NCBI RefSeq assembly: GCF_018614055.1
Contig: NZ_JAGGPB010000042.1
Location: forward strand, 18,419-82,418
DNA from: Streptomyces sp. ISL-98
GTDB lineage: Bacteria; Actinomycetota; Actinomycetes; Streptomycetales; Streptomycetaceae
DNA length: 64,000 nt
Direction of reading: 5' to 3'
A program made the position numbers and the translations under genes. The notes under the pieces were generated by a model that saw only the letters and a list, made by a program, of their open reading frames with translations, ran no database searches and was not told the origin of the DNA. The first letter of the stretch is position 1. Every line of letters starts with the position of its first letter. This document shows, one piece after another, positions 43,759 through 52,466 of this stretch.

Positions 43759-45621
43759 ATGGTCGTCAAGAAGAAGACTGCGACGTCGAAGACCGCACGC
43801 GAACAGGACAAGCTCGTCGAGTCCCTCCGGCAGTTCATCCGGGCCAAGGGTCCGAACTACCTCACCGACCCGAATGTGACCAGCGTCGGTATCGGCTACC
43901 GGAAGAGGGGAGGCAAGCAGACCAAGGAGCTCACGCTCCAGTTCACAGTAGGTGTGAAAGCGGACGGGCACGAGCTGGAAGCGCTGGATACCACGCCGAT
44001 TCCGGACACCATCAGGGTCGACGGGGTCGACGTGCCGACCGATGTCCTGCAGCGCAGCTACAAGCCTCAGTTCCTTGTAGTGCCCGAGGCAGAGACCCCG
44101 GGCCGCAAACGGCGCCTGGACCCCATCGTCCCGGGTGTGAGCGTCGGGCACGTGAAGGTGTCGGCCGGCACGATCGGCGCAATCGTCTTCGACAAGAACG
44201 ACGGCACCCGTTTCGTGCTGAGCAACTGGCACGTGTTGCACGGCCCGGACGGCGAGCTGGGTGACGTGGTTGTGCAGCCTGGCGCGCACGACGACAACCG
44301 GATCGCCCAGAACCGTCTCGGCATCCTGAAGCGCTCGCACCTCGGTATGGCCGGCGACTGCGCGGTCGCCACCATCGAGGACCGGGACGCCGACCAGAGC
44401 ATCTTCGAGCTCGACGTGATGCCGGAAGAGCTGGGCGAGCCGGAACTCGGCGATAAGGTCGTCAAGAGCGGCCGTACCACCGGCGTCACCCACGGTGTCG
44501 TGCGGCGCATCGAAACCCTCGCACAGCTTGACTACGGCGACGGTGTCGGGCTGCAGAACATCGGTTGCTTCGAGATCGAACCCGACCCGGCCACCCCGCC
44601 CGCCAACGGCGAGGTCAGCCAGGGCGGCGACTCCGGCGCCCTGTGGATGTTCAAAACAGGCAACGGCCGGCCGGGCAAAGTGGTGGCTGGGCTCCACTTC
44701 GGCGGCGAGGGGAAATTCAGCCCTGACGAGCATGCTCTCGCCTGCCTGCCCCGCTCGGTCTTCGAAAAGCTCGATATCAGCCTGCAGCAGCCCTCCAGCG
44801 AAGAAGCCGTAGTCGTCCAGGGATACGATCCTGCCTTCCTCGGCACCCGCATCGACACCCCGCGCCTTACGGCCGCGGTCAAGGACGATGCCGTCCAGCT
44901 CAACGACACCGACGTCATTCCCTACACCCACTTCTCCCTAGCGCTCAACGGCGTAAGGGGATTCGCGTTCTGGGTCGCCTGGAACATCGACGGCACCTCC
45001 CTCAAAAAGCTGCCTCGCAAGGGAATCAAGTTCGTCAAGGACCCGCGCCTGCCCGACGACGCCCAGATCGGCAACGAGCTGTATGAGGACAATCCTCTCG
45101 ACCGCGGGCACCTGGCCCGCCGCGCCGACCTTCTGTGGGGAGCACCGCTGGAGGCCAAAAAGGCCAACAAGGACTCCTTCCACTACACCAACATCACCCC
45201 CCAGATGGAGGACTTCAACCAGTCCAGCAAGCGCGGCCTGTGGGGGCAGCTCGAAGACGCACTCTTCGCCGAAGTCGAGGTCGACGACCTCAAGGTGAGC
45301 GCCTTCGGCGGACCGGTCTTCCAGGACGACGACCGCCTCTACCGCGACCGCCAGATCTCCCGCGAATTCTGGAAGGTCCTCGCCTTCGTCGAGCAGGGAC
45401 AGCTCAAGGCCAAGGCCTTCCTGCTCACCCAGAACCTGAACCAGCTCGAAGCCCTCGAACTCGATGAGTTCCGCGTCTTCCAGGTCGCACTCAGCGAGGT
45501 CGAAAGTCGCGGCCGCTTCCGCTTTCCCACCGCCCTGCGCAACGCCGACACCCTGACCGTGCCCGAATCACTCGCAGCCCGCACACCGCTGGAGGACCTG
45601 AGAGACATCGACTGGCGCTGA
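43759..45621 (+). CDS. Trypsin-like protease fused to a DNA/RNA non-specific endonuclease
   Basis: ATG at 43759 (site GAAGGGA) gives 620 residues with no signal peptide. Residues 1-125 are an N-terminal domain (KLVESLRQFIRAKGPNYLTD, then SVGIGYRKRGGKQTKELTLQF). Residues ~130-350 form a chymotrypsin-fold protease: His158 in LSNWHVL, Asp200 in GDCAVATIED, Ser292 in GGDSGALW. Residues ~385-600 form a NUC1/EndoG-like beta-beta-alpha-metal nuclease: DRGHLARRAD with catalytic His451 and YTNITPQMEDFNQ with the metal-binding Asn. All active residues are present. A self-contained protease joined to a nuclease suggests that the nuclease is released or activated by cleavage. The upstream subtilase is a plausible activator or partner. 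An anti-phage suicide role is inferred, not shown. Confidence 0.87.
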   Translation: MVVKKKTATSKTAREQDKLVESLRQFIRAKGPNYLTDPNVTSVGIGYRKRGGKQTKELTLQFTVGVKADGHELEALDTTPIPDTIRVDGVDVPTDVLQRSYKPQFLVVPEAETPGRKRRLDPIVPGVSVGHVKVSAGTIGAIVFDKNDGTRFVLSNWHVLHGPDGELGDVVVQPGAHDDNRIAQNRLGILKRSHLGMAGDCAVATIEDRDADQSIFELDVMPEELGEPELGDKVVKSGRTTGVTHGVVRRIETLAQLDYGDGVGLQNIGCFEIEPDPATPPANGEVSQGGDSGALWMFKTGNGRPGKVVAGLHFGGEGKFSPDEHALACLPRSVFEKLDISLQQPSSEEAVVVQGYDPAFLGTRIDTPRLTAAVKDDAVQLNDTDVIPYTHFSLALNGVRGFAFWVAWNIDGTSLKKLPRKGIKFVKDPRLPDDAQIGNELYEDNPLDRGHLARRADLLWGAPLEAKKANKDSFHYTNITPQMEDFNQSSKRGLWGQLEDALFAEVEVDDLKVSAFGGPVFQDDDRLYRDRQISREFWKVLAFVEQGQLKAKAFLLTQNLNQLEALELDEFRVFQVALSEVESRGRFRFPTALRNADTLTVPESLAARTPLEDLRDIDWR

Positions 45622-45705
45622 CAGGCCGCACCACGCCCAGGAGGCCGGGGCCCGGCAGGCTCCGGCCACTTGGGGCTCGTGCGTAGACCTGGCACCAGCC
45701 GGGGA

Positions 45706-45913
45706 CCAGGACCTTGCAGCCGTCATCGGCTACAGCTACATCCACTCCGCTGTCGACGACCACTCCCGCATGGCCTACAGCGAGATCCTGACCGACGAAC
45801 GCAAGGAGACCGCCGCCGCGTTCTGGCGCGTGCCCACGCCTTCTTCGCCGACCACGGCATCACCGTCGAACGCGTGCTGACCGACAATGGCTCCTGCTAC
45901 AAGTCCTTGGCGG
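45706..45913 (+). pseudogene. IS481-family transposase fragment, frameshifted
   Basis: The plus strand reads VIGYSYIHSAVDDHSRMAYS and EILTDERKETAAAFWR, then after a frame change near 45828 AHAFFADHGITVERVLTDNG. These are the central integrase-core motifs of IS481, with Asp in VDDHSR and LTDNG. Both flanks are missing, the right one cut by the IS630 remnant. It differs from the IS481 gene at 31582-35852 and is on the other strand. Confidence 0.75.
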
Positions 45914-45916
45914 TTA

Positions 45917-46562
45917 CCTGACTTCGGCTTGTCAGGGTGGGGCTGATGTCTCGAGGGTCAGGCCGGTGCCGGCTATGAAGCCGTCGAGGGTGTGGGGCCG
46001 GTATTGAAGGCGTTTGAGGCGGTTGCGGACAAGGACTTCGAGCTGGTCGAGTGCCGTGACGGCGAGGTTGGTGAGGCTGCGTTTGACGTGGGCCCACACG
46101 CCTTCGACGGGGTTCAGGTCGGGTGAGTAGGCGGGCAACAGGAACACTGTCAGCCACTCACGCTCGGCCACGAGTTCCCGCACCACACCTGATCCTCCAC
46201 CCAGCCATGCGCAGCCGGACCCTGCTCCAGGTATGCGGCCAGCTTCTCCAGGGACCGCGCGGACAGGCGGCACCGCGACCCGCTCGGACCGCGGGAGGCC
46301 AACGCCTGAGCACCGCCCTCCCTCCACAACTGGTGCCACTGGTAAGCCGACTTCACGCGCACCCGCAGCCGCCGTGCGGCCTCCGACGGCTTGATCTCCT
46401 GCTCGAACAGTTCAGCCGCCTGCATCCGTACCGACTCCCGGCGCCGGCGTCCCGTAGGAGTCAGCCCGCTCCCATCCGCATATCTCACACACCACGGATA
46501 CAGCCACCCACCCACGCCCATCAGACACTTCTCAACGATTCACCCCAACGAGCTGAAGTCAG
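45917..46562. mobile_element. IS630 remnant with internal deletion, TA-flanked
   Basis: The ends CCTGACTTCGGCT (from 45917) and CTGACTTCAGCTCG (complement of sequence ending 46562) are matching IS630-type repeats flanked by TA at 45915-45916 and 46563-46564. About 650 bp remain instead of the usual ~1.1 kb, because the middle of the transposase is deleted. Ends and target duplication survive, so a related transposase could still move it. Confidence 0.75.
45932..46488 (-). pseudogene. IS630-family transposase lacking its catalytic centre
   Basis: The start (GTG at 46488, VRYADGSGLTPTGRRR) and helix-turn-helix (SEAARRLRVRVKSAYQWHQL) are intact up to AAHGWVEDQVW. The sequence then jumps to RELVAEREWLTVFLL in another frame and continues PAYSPDLNPVEGVWAHVKR to the end. 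The segment with the first two catalytic aspartates, roughly 130-170 residues, is deleted. The relative at 14762-15825 shows the complete layout. Confidence 0.8.
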
Positions 46563-46709
46563 TAAGAGCGCGTCGGGGTAGGGGGGCCGGTATGCGGCGT
46601 AGCGATCGGCGCTACGGTCGAGGGCACGAGCACGCGAGTCGGTCGTCATCGCTCCATGATGGCGACCCCTCTCGCCCCGGCACCAGATCGTCTCCTGCCG
46701 CCCGCCGGG

Positions 46710-47855
46710 TCAGTGCGGCCACCCGTTCCGGCGGCGCCAGAACGGGTGCTCCGGCCACCGTCGCTCCTCGGCGTAGGACTGGGCGTGATGGTGGTGGTAG
46801 GCGTCCGCGACGCGGTCCAGGAAGGCGGCGTAGGACGCGAGGGCGCCCGTGTCGCCGGCCAGGCACCGGTCGACGGCCCGGCCGGCGCGGGCCCCGGTGT
46901 GCAGGGCCGTGAGGATGCCCTGGGAGGACAGGGGGTCGAAGGCGATCGCGGCGTCCCCGGCGGCGACCCATCCGGGGCCGGCCGGCGGGGACAGCCGCTG
47001 TCCGTGGGCGGCCGTCCAGTGCGGCGCGGGGGAGTCGGCCGGGTCGTAGCCGCTCAGGCGGTCCCGTACGTGCCGGGTGCGCGCCGCCGCGTACCGGAAT
47101 CCGCCGGCGGTGCGTAGCCGGGCAGCGGCGAGGTCGGCGTCGGTGAGATGGGCGACCACCCGCCCGGCGGGGACCCTGGCGGTGTACCACCAGCCCTCGG
47201 GCACCGCCTCGACGAGGGTACGCAGCTCCAGGTCCCCGGCGTGGCCGCCCGCCCCGCGCGCGCCGAGCAGCGTGAACGCGGCCACGAGCCGATCCTGCCG
47301 GCGGCGCAGGGCCCGGCGGCGGCCGATGAGGGCGCGGCGGCCGGTCGCGTCCACGACCCAGCCGGAGCACAGCTCCTGTACGGCGCCGCCCCGCTCCCGC
47401 ACCAGCAGGTGCTGCTCCTTGGCCTCGCTGCGGTGGCCGACCACGACGGCCCGCCGGATCAGGGCGCCCGCGGCCACCGCGGCCTCGCGCAGGAAGGCGT
47501 CGAACCGGTTGCGGTCGAGGTGCCAGCCGTGGCCGTGCGGGTCGAGCAGGTGGCTGTGGCCGTGCAACTGCGCCGATCCCCAGGACGCGTAGGTGCCTGG
47601 GCAGCTCAGGTGCGCGTCGGCGGCGAAGGCGGCCCACAGCCCCAGGTCGTGCAGCAGCGGCCGGGCCGCGGGCGGCAGGGTCTCCCCGACCGTGAAGGCG
47701 GCGGAGGGCGCGCCCGGCGGGCCCCCGTCCACCAGCAGGACGCGCCGGCCAGCCCGCGCCAGGACCAGAGCGGCGACGGCCCCGGCCGGGCCGCCCCCGG
47801 CCACGACGGCCTCGAAACGCCGGGCGAGGGGAACCGGGCCGGTCCGAGCGGTCAC
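46710..47855 (-). CDS. LodB-like FAD-dependent oxidoreductase
   Basis: GTG at 47855 overlaps the stop of the oxidase gene (GTGA) and gives 381 residues. A Rossmann FAD motif VVAGGGPAGAVAALVLARAG (GGGPAG at 20-25) opens the protein, WVVDATGRRALIG follows, and AAGDAAIAFDPLSSQGILTA is the second FAD motif of the halogenase/geranylgeranyl-reductase superfamily. Such flavoproteins next to LodA-type oxidases (LodB, GoxB) build the cysteine tryptophylquinone cofactor in the oxidase. Position, overlap and length all fit that job. No signal peptide. A 7-bp hairpin at 46598-46616 may end the operon. Confidence 0.85.
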   Translation of the reverse strand: MTARTGPVPLARRFEAVVAGGGPAGAVAALVLARAGRRVLLVDGGPPGAPSAAFTVGETLPPAARPLLHDLGLWAAFAADAHLSCPGTYASWGSAQLHGHSHLLDPHGHGWHLDRNRFDAFLREAAVAAGALIRRAVVVGHRSEAKEQHLLVRERGGAVQELCSGWVVDATGRRALIGRRRALRRRQDRLVAAFTLLGARGAGGHAGDLELRTLVEAVPEGWWYTARVPAGRVVAHLTDADLAAARLRTAGGFRYAAARTRHVRDRLSGYDPADSPAPHWTAAHGQRLSPPAGPGWVAAGDAAIAFDPLSSQGILTALHTGARAGRAVDRCLAGDTGALASYAAFLDRVADAYHHHHAQSYAEERRWPEHPFWRRRNGWPH

Positions 47856-50800
47856 GGTGTCTCCGGGAAGCGGGCGACCTTCTCGAAGTACCCCGCCAGC
47901 ACCTCCTCGTCGGGCCGGTCGGCCGCGGCGATGGCGGCGGCCACCGCTTTCTCCCGCACCGCGGGATCGGCGGCCTCGGGCAGGTGCAGACACAGCAGGT
48001 TCCGCAGCGGCGGCGGAGCCTGTTCGGGATGGAAGCCCACCTCTGACTCCACCAGCATGGTTGCGGGGAGATTCACCGCGTCACCGGGATCGGTACCGGA
48101 GCCGGAGCCGGCGGCGGGGCTCTCCCGCCGTGCGACGATGCCGAGCTTGCCGAAGTCCTTGACCATGGCGTTCATCTGGGCGATGCGGTCGGAGGGCAGC
48201 CATCTGTCCCACACTGCCCTGTCCTCGAAGGCGGTGCGACGCTCCTCGGGGTCGGCGGCGGGGTCGACGGCCGTCCGGTAGTTCTCCTCCGTCAACACGT
48301 GGTTGGGCACCCGCGCCGGCCAGAAGGTGGGCAGGTACGGGTCGTACCGCGGCCCGAAGCCCAGGTAGTACCCGGAGCGGCAGCGGGCGGTGTCGGTCTG
48401 CCAGGGCACGGCCATCCAGCGGGTCAGACCGCCCGGCTCCTGGGCGTACAGCGGACCATCGACGGCGAGCGCCGTCTGCGGGGTGAGCGTGGAGCCGTAA
48501 CCGGGTTCCGGCCTGGCGGGGTCGCGGTGGCGCACCCGGAAGGGCGCGGAGTACAAGGTGGCGTGACGCATCGGCCAGGAGAGCTCACAGCCGGGGTGGA
48601 AGGCGTCGGCCAGGCAGTACGACAGGGCGGCCCGGTCGAGGGTCGCCGGGCGCTGCGCGAGCGGCAGGCCGTCGAGCGCCGTGGGCGGCGAGGCCTGGGG
48701 ATGGTAGTCGGCGTCGAAGTCCCCGGCGGCCCAGCGGGCCAGCATGCCGTACTGCAACGGGGAGAGCGCCAGGTGCTGCCGCGCGGAGACCGGTCGCACG
48801 CTCATCGAGTCGCCGTAGATCGGCGGCCAGGGCACGGGGGAGAGCCCGTCGCGGTCGGGATCCCGCATCATCGCCCAGATCTGCTGGCGCAGTTCGTCGC
48901 GCCGGGTGCCGTGGCTGGCCAGCTCCGCCAGCCGCTCGGGGGTCAGGAAGTGCTCGCTCCCGCCGTGACCGAACAGGGCCGCGATGCCGCGGTTGACCCA
49001 CTGCAGATCGCACAGGCGGCGCAGCACCGGCAGCACGTCGTGGGTGAACGAGACCCGCTCCGGGGGCGCCTGCATGCCCGCGGCCACGAAGGTGTCGCAC
49101 ATCAGGTCGTACATCGTGCGCACCGACTTCAGCTCCGGTGCGAAGTTTGGGGGAGCCACCACCACCCAGGCCGGATCGACCGGGACGTTCCTGCCGTCGA
49201 TGCGGACCTGCGTGGTGACCGGGCCGTCGCAGATGTCGTCGTGCCAGCCGTCGTTGTTGGCGAAGTGCGTCGCCTGGGCGGTGGGGTATGAGGCGGACAC
49301 CCCGCGCCCGCCGAGGAAGAGCAGGCGGCCGGCGCCGTCGGTGCGCAGCTCGCCCAGGTAGACGGGCCGCCCCAGGAACGTCCCCGTGTCGAATGCGTAC
49401 TCGGGCTTCCCCACGCGTTCGCGGCCCCGGATCGAGCGGGGCCCGGGGTCGATGACCAGCCGGTCGCGCTCCCCGGCGGGCACCGTGGTGGAGTTGCGCA
49501 GCGTGGTCGCGGGTGCCTGTGCCGCCTCGGGGATGTCCAGGGCCAGCTGGAACTGGTACCAGGCGGCTTTCTTGTTGGCCACATGCACGGTCCAGTGCAG
49601 GTCGGCGTTGTCCGCCGTCAGCTCGGCCACCGCCTCACCGGCGGCGTTGTAGCCGTACACCCGAAACCGGACGGCCTGCCGCTTGAGCGCGCCCGTCGCG
49701 TCCTTGTACGTGCCGGTGGCCGGCGGGGGAGCCCCGTCGACCTCCGGGGCGAGGAAGAACTCCTCCGCGCTGTCGCCGACCCGGGCCACCCCGATCGCCG
49801 GGTGCACCGCGGCCCGTACGATCCGGGTGTCGCGTCCGTGCGGTTCGGCGGCCGTCGGCCGCGCGGGACCGGGCTCCGCCGCCGGAATGCCGTTGGCGTC
49901 GCGCCGCCGGGCCGCCGACGCGCGGTAGACGACCTTGCGGGCCTCGGCGATGCTGCCGACGGGCTCGTGCTCGGACAGGCTGTGCCAGGGGTTGAAGGCG
50001 AGGTTGTCCCCGTACTCCTCCTGACCCCGTGCGGTCGTGTCCTGCTGATGCAGAGTCAGCCTCGCCACCTTCACGGGCGCGCTCTCGCTCTCCTCCCAGC
50101 GCACGGTGGCCCGGTCCAGCGGCATGCGGTCCGGGTCCGTTCGGAACTGGAGCAGCAGGTCGAAGACGGCCGGGCCGGCGGCCAGGCGGTGGCGCAGGTC
50201 CCCGCGCAGGAAGGAGGGGGCCTCGTCCGGCGGCGCCGCCCGGGGGTCACCGTCCGCGCAGCCGACCGGGGCGAGCTTGTACTTCACGTGCCGGTCCGGC
50301 CCGAAGGAGTACGGCAACACGCCCCAGTACGTGGACGTGAGCGTGCTCTCGACGGGCTTGCGCATGTCCGCGAGGATCTGCCGGGTGAGGGGGTGCTGCT
50401 GCTGGTACGCCGCCGGGTCCAGCTGGAACTCGCACATGTCCCGGGCCGTGTCGACGAAGAAGACGTCGTGGTTCTGCAGCACGAGATCCTGTGTGTCGGC
50501 ACGGGTGTCGTCCTGAAGCAGCTTCGGCCCCGGCACGCCGAACAGCTTGATGCCCCACCCGACGGTCCTGCGCAGATCCGGCCGCTCCGGCAGGGTGTCG
50601 CTGGAGATTCGCACCCAGGCGGTCAGGCCGCCGCTCTGCTCCGCCGCGGCCTTAAGGAAACCGATGCGGAGCTCGGGCGGCAGATCGGGGGCGACGGTCA
50701 GCACGCCGCGGGCCGCCCCGTGGAACTTGACGAAGACCGGGCGCAGGACGGGATCCTGCCCCTGGGCGATGCGGTCCCCCATCCGCTCGCCCACGAACTC

Positions 50801-50887
50801 GGCCATGATCCCGGCGATCGGCTCGTTGACGCAGTCGCGCGGGGGCGGCTGCGTGGGGCTTTCGGACACGTCGGGGTTCTCCGCCAT
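47852..50887 (-). CDS. Catalase-like domain fused to a LodA/GoxA-type CTQ oxidase
   Basis: ATG at 50887 follows CAGGAGCAG and gives 1011 residues. Residues ~20-345 form a catalase-related heme domain: VKFHGAARGVLTV with His56, NHDVFFVDTARDMCEFQ with Asn139, and NLAFNPWHSLSEHEPVG with ARKVVY near the end. Residues ~365-1011 match LodA/GoxA oxidases: HPAIGVARVGDS at the start, ADNADLHWTVHVANKKAAW, DICDGPVTTQV, WVVVAPPNFAPEL, and the cofactor region with Cys758 (LSYCLADAFHPG) and Trp824 (LTRWMAVPW), spaced as expected for a Cys-Trp quinone. LodA enzymes oxidise an amino acid (Lys or Gly) and release H2O2, often as antimicrobial proteins. The fused catalase domain could remove or use that peroxide. 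No signal peptide is evident. Confidence 0.85.
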   Translation of the reverse strand: MAENPDVSESPTQPPPRDCVNEPIAGIMAEFVGERMGDRIAQGQDPVLRPVFVKFHGAARGVLTVAPDLPPELRIGFLKAAAEQSGGLTAWVRISSDTLPERPDLRRTVGWGIKLFGVPGPKLLQDDTRADTQDLVLQNHDVFFVDTARDMCEFQLDPAAYQQQHPLTRQILADMRKPVESTLTSTYWGVLPYSFGPDRHVKYKLAPVGCADGDPRAAPPDEAPSFLRGDLRHRLAAGPAVFDLLLQFRTDPDRMPLDRATVRWEESESAPVKVARLTLHQQDTTARGQEEYGDNLAFNPWHSLSEHEPVGSIAEARKVVYRASAARRRDANGIPAAEPGPARPTAAEPHGRDTRIVRAAVHPAIGVARVGDSAEEFFLAPEVDGAPPPATGTYKDATGALKRQAVRFRVYGYNAAGEAVAELTADNADLHWTVHVANKKAAWYQFQLALDIPEAAQAPATTLRNSTTVPAGERDRLVIDPGPRSIRGRERVGKPEYAFDTGTFLGRPVYLGELRTDGAGRLLFLGGRGVSASYPTAQATHFANNDGWHDDICDGPVTTQVRIDGRNVPVDPAWVVVAPPNFAPELKSVRTMYDLMCDTFVAAGMQAPPERVSFTHDVLPVLRRLCDLQWVNRGIAALFGHGGSEHFLTPERLAELASHGTRRDELRQQIWAMMRDPDRDGLSPVPWPPIYGDSMSVRPVSARQHLALSPLQYGMLARWAAGDFDADYHPQASPPTALDGLPLAQRPATLDRAALSYCLADAFHPGCELSWPMRHATLYSAPFRVRHRDPARPEPGYGSTLTPQTALAVDGPLYAQEPGGLTRWMAVPWQTDTARCRSGYYLGFGPRYDPYLPTFWPARVPNHVLTEENYRTAVDPAADPEERRTAFEDRAVWDRWLPSDRIAQMNAMVKDFGKLGIVARRESPAAGSGSGTDPGDAVNLPATMLVESEVGFHPEQAPPPLRNLLCLHLPEAADPAVREKAVAAAIAAADRPDEEVLAGYFEKVARFPETP

Positions 50888-51336
50888 GGCTCTGCTCCTG
50901 CCCGTCGAGTGTCGGCCGAGGCCGACCGTGTGCTGACGCTCACTGGCGGGAACCAGCCTGCCCCACAAAACGCTGGATAGGGGACAACCTGCGCAGTCGG
51001 GTCGTCTCGACGCGGCGGACCCGCGGCGCCTCCGGTGAGGAACTCGTACAGGTCGTACGCCACCATGGCCAGGCGCCCGGGGTCCGCGGTCCAGCCGAGG
51101 GCGGAGCCGAGCGGGCTGGTGACCTCCTGATAGCCGGTGATCCGCAGCTCGGGGCCGGCCGTGCCCATCCACAGCTCCCCCTCCTCCGTCGAGGAAAACC
51201 AGACCCGGCCCGGCCACGCGTGGCAGCCCCCCGAGGAAGTCCGGACCTGTATCCGTCGTCGGCGCGGACGGCGGGGCGTCTGGTTTTCGGCGGTGGGTGT
51301 TGTAGTGGTGATCTGGTGTGCTTCCCGCCTCGGGGG
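50888..51336. other. Upstream region of the oxidase operon
   Basis: Promoter region of the minus-strand oxidase genes. One minus-strand frame (about 50960-51270) reads protein-like (ELWMGTAGPELRITGYQEV, GWTADPGRLAMVAYDLYEFL) but has neither a clear start nor a stop before the oxidase gene. It may be a gene remnant. Confidence 0.35.
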
Positions 51337-51770
51337 AACGCGCACGTGGGACGTGGTGAGAGCCCGGACCCGCGCAGGCCGCCGCTCCCTGCTCGCCTCT
51401 CTGATCCCGGCCGTCGAGGGCGCGGTCGTGGTGGCGTTGGCGGAGGTGGGCCGAGCCGTGGTGGTGAACTGGCGGCGCAGGCACCCGGACTTCCCCGCTC
51501 CGGTGCCCGGTGCTGGGACGTGGGAGAGTCCGCGGTTCGAGCGAGCCGCGGTGGTCGCGCGGGTTGCTGGCGCACGGCAAGCTCGGCGTCCCCAGCATGC
51601 AGCCAGCGCCCCCGCTGGTGGTGTCCGGCGAGGGAGGGCGTACGCGGACGGTTCGGCTGGACGGTCCCTCGCTGGTCCTGGCGGATGACGCCGAGGGGAC
51701 GGACCGGGTGGGCGGCTGGTGCACGCAGGACGACGCCGACGTGCTGGGGGAGATGGGGGCGGCGGCCGGT
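51337..51770 (+). pseudogene. Frameshifted helix-turn-helix protein, N6-methylase-type N-terminus
   Basis: The plus strand reads LAEVGRAVVVNWRRRHPDFP followed by ESPRFERAAVVA, then in the +1 frame LLAHGKLGVPSMQPAPPLVV and TVRLDGPSLVLADDAEG. The VGRxxVxNWRRRHxDFP motif is the DNA-binding helix seen at the N-terminus of many streptomycete N6-DNA methylases and related proteins. The frame breaks near 51565, and the sequence ends at the next remnant. No methylase catalytic motif (NPPF/Y) is present. Confidence 0.45.
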
Positions 51771-51775
51771 CGTCA

Positions 51776-51949
51776 TGGGCCGGGACCGGCGGCCTCGATC
51801 TCAACACCATCGGCTTCGTCGTCGTCGGCCTGTTCTTCGTCACCTGATTCCTCGCGCTGGCGATGTGGAAGTACCGCCGCATCGAAGAGAAGTGGACCGC
51901 CCACCTGCAACCTGCCGGAGAGACAGGCCGGCAGGGGGAGGCCGAATAG
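51776..51949 (+). pseudogene. C-terminal remnant of a nickel/cobalt transporter
   Basis: The frame reads GGLDLNTIGFVVVGLFFVT, then a TGA where family members have Trp, then FLALAMWKYRRIEEKW and a TAG stop. This is the last transmembrane helix and cytoplasmic tail of the HoxN/NixA (NiCoT) transporters. Everything upstream is missing. Confidence 0.6.
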
Positions 51950-52021
51950 GCATAGGACGTTCCACCCTGGGCTTGCTCCGAGTCGTCGACTGCACCCGAT
52001 CGGGACGGTCGGCCCGGATTT

Positions 52022-52291
52022 GTGCGGGTCACGCACCGGTTCCACCCCTGGTTCGGGAAGGAGTTCGCGTTCGTGGACCGGCGGCATACCTGGGACGAGG
52101 ACCGGGTCTCGATGGTCGGTGAGGACGGGGCGGTGACCTCGCTGCCTGCGGCGTGGACCGATATTGACCCTGTCGATCCGTTCGTAGTGATGGCGGCGGG
52201 ACGCTGCCCGTTCCGCATCACGGACCTGCTCGCCGTCGCGGACCATCTGGATGCCCTCAAGGTCCGGGATGTCGGCGGATCGGCGCCGTGA
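52022..52291 (+). CDS. DUF5372 / Y4bD-like protein of the recombinase transposon, copy 2
   Basis: GTG at 52022 gives 89 residues: VRVTHRFHPWFGKEFAFVDR, HTWDEDRVSMVGEDGAVTS, PAAWTDIDPVDPFVVMAAG. It aligns over its length with the copy-1 protein (THxFHPW, W-E-DRV, WTD, DPFVV-AAGR-PFR). Function unknown. First gene of the element. Confidence 0.75.
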   Translation: MRVTHRFHPWFGKEFAFVDRRHTWDEDRVSMVGEDGAVTSLPAAWTDIDPVDPFVVMAAGRCPFRITDLLAVADHLDALKVRDVGGSAP

Positions 52292-52466
52292 GCGTCGTCT
52301 GATCCACGCCGCCGTCGGCCTCAACCTGGTCGCGGGGCGCGCGGAATCTGTCGGCGGGAGCACGTTCCACCTGCTGGTTTGCCTCCGTGCGCCCCGTCGG
52401 CGGCCTTGGCCGCCGACGGGGCCGGCGCGAACCTGATGACAGGGATCTCGGGCAGAGAGGCGACTG

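Noticed and set aside
48299..49291. Plus-strand ORF of 330 residues opposite the catalase-LodA gene
   Set aside because: Antisense shadow; the minus-strand frame shows LodA motifs throughout.
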